The translations under genes were made by a program, and so were the position numbers. Of a stretch of DNA of 13,280 bases, positions 8,126 to 13,280 are shown piece after piece. Origin of the DNA: Hondaea fermentalgiana (lineage: Eukaryota > Sar > Bigyra > Thraustochytrida > Thraustochytriidae); NCBI GenBank assembly GCA_014084085.1, contig NPFB01000211.1, positions 15,399 to 28,678 of the forward strand, given 5' to 3'. The notes under the pieces are model-generated. The model searched no databases. It had not been told where the DNA came from and saw only the letters and a program-made list of their open reading frames with translations. Numbering within the stretch: the first letter of the stretch is position 1; each line of letters opens with the position of its first letter.

Positions 8126-8932
8126 ACGGTGTGAACACCTTGCACCCATCAATTTGCTTGCAGTGCCCTCAGCAACGCGCCGAGTGGACTCCGTGCGGCT
8201 GGACCGCAGTGTCATCGCGCTGCACAAGTCAAGTCCCGTGTGCAATATCAGAGGCGGAGTGAGGGAGTAAGAAAAAAGAAAAAAAGTGCTCGCGCCATAG
8301 ATGACGGGGCGAGGTCACGCGAAGAAAGAAAGAAAGCAATAGCAAGCAAGAAATGCACGCCCTGGAGGGCCGAGCAGGCAAGGACTGCAGCTTACTGCCA
8401 AGAACTTGAAAGAGCCGAGGCCGCAGCGCGCCGGTCCGTCGCCGTGCCGCGCCGAGGCGCTGTCCCTGGAAGCGTGCGCTCGGAAGAGGCTGGAATGGAA
8501 GCAAAAGATCGCAGCCTGTGCTGCAGCTTTTGCGTTGCTTGCTTCCATGGCGGCGCCCTGGATCAATCAAGAACGTGTGAATGGAACAAGTCCGAGTCGG
8601 CTCGAGTCGAGTCGAGTTGCCTCGCCTCGCCTCGGCATGGCTTGGCTAGAGCGAGCTCATCGCTGTCGATCGATCGTAACTCTCGCCGTCGCGGTGCATG
8701 GACGCATCATGCACGCGCGGCCCTCGCGCAGTGACTCACTTGCGAGTAGCCTCGCACAGCGCAGCGCAGCGCCGCCGGCTCCGTACGCTCGCGCGCACGA
8801 GCCTGGATAGCCAACCATGCCTGGCTGGCACTAATGCACATAACCGCAAAACAGAGCAAGCACGCTCAAGTTCCAGAGGGAGACCAGGAAGTGTTGATCT
8901 CGGGAGGGAGCCACCCGGCCAGCTCCTAGCAA

Positions 8933-8965
8933 TATATAACCGCCCGCCCGCCCGCCCGCCCGCCC
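8933..8965. repeat. TATATAA followed by (CCCG)n
   Basis: TATATAA at 8933-8939 is the clearest TATA-like sequence in the spacer. About six CCCG units follow directly. A plus-strand ATG lies at 9020. Whether this is a promoter is unknown. Confidence 0.5.
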
Positions 8966-9323
8966 TCCTGCACTTCTCGCGGCCCCTGGCCCGACCAGCC
9001 CCCGCGGCCATCCATTCATCCATGCCACCTGCCAGCCCATCCAGGCACATGCCGGCCGGCCTGCCACTGCTCGCGGCCGCGAGCAGCAGCAGCAGCAGCA
9101 AGAGCAGGAGCAGCGTCGTGGCGACTGCGCTCGCTGCCCTGCGAGGGTCGGGTCGGGAGGCGCAGCGCGTGCACCGGCCGGTCCACAGATAGGAGGTGCT
9201 AGGCATCAGCTATGCGGTCGAGACGAGCTCCGAGCAGCACGCGCGGCGAGCGCGCAGCGCGGCGGCGACACGCCTGCGACGACGACGCGACACCGACCTG
9301 GAAGCGGCTGGGTGGCTGCAGCC

Positions 9324-9890
9324 ATGGCAGCAAGTGCGGCGTGGACGCTGCTGCCGCTGCTGCTGCTGCTGCTGCGGCTTTTGCCTTCGCTGGGCTGGGC
9401 TGGGCTGGGCTGGGCTAATCTTGTCTTGGTCATTTCTCAAGCTTGCAAAAGCATGCTTGGCTCACATCATCATCAATCTTGGCGGCTGCGGGCGGTTTTT
9501 TTGGGCCGCCCGCGCCGGCGTCGTTCCAGCGCGGGGCGGCTTGCGCGGGAGCAGGAGAAGATCTCGATCGGCCCGCGAGTTGAGCGGCAAGCGAGCGCAC
9601 GACCAACAAATCAACCAACTGCGAAGGGTGAAAAAAATCCAGCGGCGGAGGCCCGCGCTTCGAGGCAGGAAGCGGAGCCGCTACACCGCGCCGCCTCACC
9701 GCTGCTGGCCGGCATGCGCGGCGAGAGCGAGTGGCGGCCGGCTGCGGCGGGTGTGCGCTCACAGAAGGGAGCGAAAACACGCGAAACAAAGGAAGGACAG
9801 GAGCAAAACAATGCAGCCCAGGAGAAGCTAGCTGCCATTGTAAAAGGGTTTCCATTGCCAGAGGCCGGCCGCTGCCACGACCACGGCTGA
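9324..9890 (+). CDS. Candidate small secreted or membrane protein (188 aa), doubtful
   Basis: An ATG with a perfect strong context (GCAGCCATGG) opens a 188-codon frame ending in TGA. The product would start MAASAAWTLLPLLLLLLRLL, a signal-peptide or anchor shape, followed by a basic, Arg/Ala/Glu-rich, probably disordered tail. The hydrophobic run, however, is encoded by a CTG repeat and the next part by GGGCT repeats, so the signal may be an accident of microsatellites. No family is recognised. I think it more likely non-coding than coding. Confidence 0.2.
   Translation: MAASAAWTLLPLLLLLLRLLPSLGWAGLGWANLVLVISQACKSMLGSHHHQSWRLRAVFLGRPRRRRSSAGRLAREQEKISIGPRVERQASARPTNQPTAKGEKNPAAEARASRQEAEPLHRAASPLLAGMRGESEWRPAAAGVRSQKGAKTRETKEGQEQNNAAQEKLAAIVKGFPLPEAGRCHDHG
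9346..9418. repeat. CTG repeat and (GGGCT)n repeat
   Basis: A GCTGCTGCTG-type trinucleotide run at about 9349-9376 is followed by GGGCTGGGCTGGGCT pentanucleotide copies at about 9391-9418. A separate CAG-type run is at about 9082-9102. Confidence 0.85.
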
Positions 9891-9903
9891 CACGACTGCG
9901 AGT

Positions 9904-9931
9904 GGCCGGCCGGCCGACCGGCCGGCCGGCC
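9904..9931. repeat. 28-bp GGCC-rich near-palindrome
   Basis: The sequence is built from GGCCGGCCGGCC on each side of a central GA step. It equals its reverse complement except at the centre, so it could form a stable hairpin on either strand. It could also be a plain (GGCC)n microsatellite with one change. Confidence 0.7.
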
Positions 9932-10904
9932 CGTCTTGGGCTGGACTGACCGACTGATCCTGATCGGCGGCCGGCTTGGGCGCCACCCTCCAAGATCGCT
10001 CGCAAGATCACCGTCGAGTCGCCGATCAACCAGGCAATCGACGCTGCTGCTGCCAGCTGCTGCTCGCCCGGCCCATCGTCACTGCGCGGTCCTTGAGGAC
10101 TACGGCGATACGCAGGCGCCTCCCGCGTCGCGTCCCTCCCGCGCCCTCTGCTGCTGCCACTGCTGCACGGTGACAGTCGGGTCGTTCATTTTTTTCCTTC
10201 TTTCTGTCTCGCTCCCTCTCCATTTCGAGCAAACGCGTGCGAGCGCACGCGCAAGCGACACCAACGATACCAGCGACTCCAGCGGCTGCGGCTGCGCCTC
10301 GCAGTGCTCGACCAGCCATCCTCCATGGCCACTGCCCAGCTGTCCTGCGCAACGATCGACGGCGAGCGCCTGCGCCTGCAGCGCGAGAGATCGAAACTAT
10401 AGCTCTTGCCTAGACATTGCAATCCCATCTTACACACCTTGCACAATCTTGCACTCCCATTTTCTGGCAATCGCCGTTCCGTTGCACTATCTCTCTCTCG
10501 CACCGTGACGCTCTTCAAGAGCCTGCTATTCCGACTCTCGCGCGTGCACGCGCTGTGCAGCAGCAGCAGCTGCAGCAGCGAGCGAGACGCAGTCGTCGCC
10601 AAAACGCCACGCAAAAGGGAGGCGTGCAGCGCGTGCACGCGCTGCAGGGGTCGACGCGGTGCTGCTCGGAGCGCGGGGCGGGCACCCTGCAGCTTGCCCC
10701 TGGGACTTACGCCCTACGTCCCCCCTCACCGTCTGCCTAGCTCCGCGCGGAGTCCGCCCGCGAGCGCGCGCGGAGCCGGCGCGTGCCCCTGGGAGGCGCC
10801 CGGAGCAATAATCTGGAGCGCGGCGCGCACCCTGCTCGACTGTGGGGAGCCCGGCGAGCGGGGCGGCTGGCGGAGGGGGCACCGTGCGAGTCTGCGCCGG
10901 GTGT

Positions 10905-10916
10905 GCGTGCACACGC
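10905..10916. promoter_or_regulatory. GCGTGCACACGC motif upstream of second AMT gene
   Basis: This is the identical 12-mer to the one at 6879-6890, here about 612 bases upstream of the second transporter's ATG and preceded by GTGT, which extends its near-symmetry. Confidence 0.25.
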
Positions 10917-11003
10917 GTCGATTGCTGTTTCTTCTTGGTGTCTTGTTTTCCTCCGGCTCTTGCTGTTGCTCCGCTCGTCAGGCGAGGCGCTGCGTCTGCA
11001 CAC

Positions 11004-11035
11004 GCTTGCTCGCTTGCTCGCTTGCTCGCTTGCTT
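11004..11035. repeat. GCTTGCTC 8-bp repeat, about 4 copies
   Basis: Consecutive GCTTGCTC units, the last one imperfect, lie about 500 bases upstream of the second transporter. Confidence 0.85.
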
Positions 11036-11455
11036 GCGCGCACACGGACATGGACACTCGCGTCCTAGGGCTGCCGTGCTGGCGCTGCGTGGCCGCCCTC
11101 CGTCACGATCCGCTCCCTCGTCCTCCTCTGCGCATCTAAGAAAATGGAGAGAGAGGAAGAAAACAACTTTTTGAAACAATTTTTCCTTTTTTCCCCTCTC
11201 ACACATTTTTTTCTTTTGCACACGGACCGCGGGAAGTGTATCAACAAAGGCGCGCAAGCAGGCGCGGGCCCGGGCGGCGCCCCGAGTCGCGCGCCTCGCT
11301 TCCACCCCAGCTGCGCACTGTGCGGGCCTGCTCGCACGCGACGGTGAGTGAGGCAGCACGCGGCAAGAGAAAGGATTTTTTAAAGGGCGCAAAAGGGCGC
11401 GGGTTGGTAAAAAAGAAAAGCGCGGGCTTGCCGGCAGCAAAACCTATACTCGGCC

Positions 11456-11527
11456 GCGCTCCGGGCCGTCAATCGAAAAGCACCGCTTAGCACCCAGCAA
11501 GCACAGAACAAGCAAAAAGCAGCAACC
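11456..11527 (+). promoter_or_regulatory. Leader / proximal promoter of second AMT gene
   Basis: This short stretch holds GCGCTCCGGGC (11456-11466), which is also on the sense strand upstream of the other transporter. An A-rich leader follows, with CAGCAAGCACAGAACAAGCA and an optimal CAACC before the ATG. No clear TATA box is seen; CCTATACT at 11443-11450 is a weak candidate. The transcription start is not determined. Confidence 0.35.
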
Positions 11528-12865
11528 ATGTCTACCCTCGAAGAGGTTGCGGTGGAATGGGACGCCATGGCCACTAGCTACAACAACATGTGGATGCTGA
11601 TCACCGGCTTCCTCGTCTTCTGGATGCACGCCGGCTTCACCATGCTCGAGGCTGGCTCCGTGCGCCACCGCAACGCCGTGAACATCCTGTACAAGAACTT
11701 GGCCACCATCTCCCTCGGCTCCTTCTGGTTTTACCTCCTCGGCTACGGCTTCGCCTACGGCGGTGACAACTACCAGACCGCCACCTTCGACTTCATCGGC
11801 AACGGCAACTATGCCCTCTCCGCCGACAGCATCGGTGGCATGGCCGGCTTCTTCTTCCAGGCCATGTTCGCCGCCACCGCCGCCACCATCGTCTCTGGTG
11901 CCGTCGCCGGCCGTGTCGCCCTCCCCGCCTACTTCTTGATTGCCTCGTGGCTCACCGCCTTCGTCTACCCCGTCGTCGTCCACTGGATCTGGGCCACCGG
12001 CGGCTGGGCCAGCGCCTTCCAGGCCCCCGACGATGGCTACACCCCGCTCTTCGTTGATGACGGCGGCTGCGGTGTCATTGACTACGCTGGCTCTGGTGTT
12101 GTCCACCTCACCGGTGGTGTCGCCGCCTTCGTTGTCGCCCTCATCCTCGGACCCCGCCTCGGCCGCTGGTCCGGTGACGAGGAGGAGTTCGCCGCCAACA
12201 ACCTCAGCCTCTGCACCCTCGGTACTTTCATCCTTTGGTTCGGCTGGTACGGCTTCAACTGCGGCTCCACGCTCGCCTTCGATGGCGACAACGCCGGCCA
12301 TGTCGCTGTCACCACCACCCTTGCCCCCGCCGCCGCCGCCATCGTCGGCATGATCGTCAACCGCCTTGTCACCGGCAAGTACCAGCTCGGCAACGTGCTC
12401 AACTGCACCCTCGCCGGTCTCGTCTCCATCACTGCCGGCTGCTCCACCCTCGAGCCCGGCTTCGCCATCGTCGCCGGTGGCATTGGCGCCCTCGTCTACA
12501 TGGGCTCCTCCAAGCTCATGAAGATCATCGGCGTTGATGACCCGGTTGACGCCATCTCGGTCCACGGCGCTGCCGGTGTCTGGGGTCTCCTCGCTGTCGG
12601 CTGCTTCGCCTCGGAGGAGCGCATCTACCTCGCCTACTCGAGCCTCGAGTGCAACGGCGCCTCGGGCACCCAGATCGCCACCCAGCTCGCTGGCGCTGCC
12701 GCCATCATTGCCTGGGTCGCGGCCACGACCGCCCCCCTCGCCATTGTCCTCAAGGTCACCGGCAAGCTCCGCGTCTCTGAGGAGATGGAGACCGCCGGTC
12801 TCGATGCCTCTGAGCACGGCGGCAAGGTCTTCGCCTACATTCCGGAGGACGACAAGGCCCTCTAA
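11528..12865 (+). CDS. Ammonium transporter (AMT/Mep/Rh family), second paralogue
   Basis: This is a complete single-exon gene of 445 aa. Visible features: TM1 at about 20-41 (NMWMLITGFLVFWMHAGF), Phe114 at the outer gate position, ATAATIVSGAVAGR at 116-129, Asp185 in IDYAGSGVV, the pore histidines His193 (GVVHLTGG) and His346 (AISVHGAAGVWG), and WFGWYGFNCGST at 237-248. The C-terminal regulatory segment AGLDASEHGGKVFAY is present, with Ser428 at the plant phosphosite position. It is clearly paralogous to the minus-strand transporter but differs in the loop after TM2, in the 162-183 loop (QAPDDGYTPLFVDDGGCG) and in the tail. The paralogues probably differ in affinity, regulation or location; which one does what cannot be read from sequence. 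The start has an excellent context (GCAACCATGT). A long minus-strand frame over the gene is a codon-bias shadow. Confidence 0.95.
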   Translation: MSTLEEVAVEWDAMATSYNNMWMLITGFLVFWMHAGFTMLEAGSVRHRNAVNILYKNLATISLGSFWFYLLGYGFAYGGDNYQTATFDFIGNGNYALSADSIGGMAGFFFQAMFAATAATIVSGAVAGRVALPAYFLIASWLTAFVYPVVVHWIWATGGWASAFQAPDDGYTPLFVDDGGCGVIDYAGSGVVHLTGGVAAFVVALILGPRLGRWSGDEEEFAANNLSLCTLGTFILWFGWYGFNCGSTLAFDGDNAGHVAVTTTLAPAAAAIVGMIVNRLVTGKYQLGNVLNCTLAGLVSITAGCSTLEPGFAIVAGGIGALVYMGSSKLMKIIGVDDPVDAISVHGAAGVWGLLAVGCFASEERIYLAYSSLECNGASGTQIATQLAGAAAIIAWVAATTAPLAIVLKVTGKLRVSEEMETAGLDASEHGGKVFAYIPEDDKAL

Positions 12866-13214
12866 ATGCGCGCCCATGTGTTCATCTCACGCCCAGTGCC
12901 TGCGTAACTTCTTCAAAAAACATTTGTGTCTCCATGTTAATTGTCCTTTCCCTCTTTCGTATGTCTTGCCTTGACCTTGGATCGATTTGCCAGCTGCAGC
13001 CTGCTATTTACACACTGCTCTTGCCTCGATTTATGGAAAAGATGCCAAGTAAAAAAATATCAAAGTTACCGCCTTACTATTAGTGTTGTCACTCGCAGAA
13101 AAAGGAATGTGCGAGAGAATTGCGGCGTTGATAGCTTTTGACCAGTCGTCGTGGGCGGGCGGCACCGTGCCGCGGCAATGCGGATGCTTCCTTGCGCAGC
13201 TGCAGCAGAGAAGT
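12866..13214 (+). other. 3' flank of second AMT gene
   Basis: No gene is seen. Composition falls from GC-rich to mixed right after the stop codon. A-rich words (TTCAAAAAACA at 12913-12923, AAAAAAATATCAAAG near 13052) could include the poly(A) site, but no canonical AATAAA was found. Confidence 0.4.
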
Positions 13215-13227
13215 GTCAGTCAGTCAG

Positions 13228-13280
<53 letters not shown>
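13215..13280. repeat. Compound tetranucleotide repeat (GTCA)4(ATCA)n
   Basis: Four GTCA units run straight into at least twelve ATCA units that continue past the right edge. The two blocks differ by a single G-to-A change per unit. Confidence 0.97.

Larger units (their letters stand above)
9932..11455. other. GC-rich spacer, AMT2-proximal half
   Basis: No supported gene is seen. It holds a CAG/CTG-rich patch at 10558-10580, an 8-bp GCTTGCTC repeat at about 11004-11035, and two AT/pyrimidine islands at about 11142-11220 and 11371-11430 that break the GC-rich background upstream of the second transporter. These islands are plausible nucleosome-poor promoter DNA. Confidence 0.45.

Noticed and set aside
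10526..11440. 304-codon minus-strand frame upstream of the second transporter
   Set aside because: Low-complexity Ala/Arg/Ser translation with repeats that come from the GCTTGCTC microsatellite; it overlaps likely promoter DNA.
11444..12877. 477-codon minus-strand frame opposite the second transporter
   Set aside because: Same effect of codon bias; it mirrors the composition of the other antisense frame and has no domain.

Overview
The window is nuclear DNA of a eukaryotic microbe. It has spliceosomal introns (GT..AG with GTAAGT donors), Kozak-like start contexts, long intergenic DNA full of simple repeats, and GC-rich single-exon genes. The mix of intronless ammonium transporters and a leucine-rich-repeat (LRR) protein with short repeats of the ribonuclease-inhibitor/NLRC3 type would suit a stramenopile such as a thraustochytrid. 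That placement is an inference and I hold it loosely.

Layout. (1) Positions 1-2731, minus strand: the 5' part of an LRR gene whose 3' end lies beyond the left edge. An acidic N-terminal exon (2247-2731) is followed by eight small exons, each carrying one LRR. Seven are exactly 84 nt and one is 102 nt, and all junctions are phase 2. The three leftmost LRR exons and their introns are near-identical copies of one unit of about 320-356 bp, so the array was lengthened recently by duplication of exon plus intron. (2) Positions 2732-5147: no convincing intact gene. This part holds a high-GC stretch upstream of the LRR gene, a short coding-like relic with an in-frame stop, an unrecognised minus-strand ORF and a 40-bp minisatellite. 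(3) Positions 5148-6515, minus strand: a complete ammonium transporter of 455 aa. (4) Positions 6516-11527: a 5-kb, strongly GC-rich spacer rich in microsatellites, with only weak ORF candidates. (5) Positions 11528-12865, plus strand: a second complete ammonium transporter of 445 aa. (6) Positions 12866-13280: its 3' flank, ending in a tetranucleotide repeat that runs off the right edge.

The two transporters are diverged paralogues in head-to-head orientation. Both keep the twin pore histidines, the binding-site aspartate and the C-terminal GLDASEHG segment where plant transporters carry a regulatory phosphosite. They share short motifs upstream and in their leaders. Together they would supply high-affinity ammonium uptake at the plasma membrane or another membrane. 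The LRR gene has no visible functional link to them.

I saw no clearly undescribed system. The most notable structure is the one-exon-per-repeat LRR array caught while expanding.
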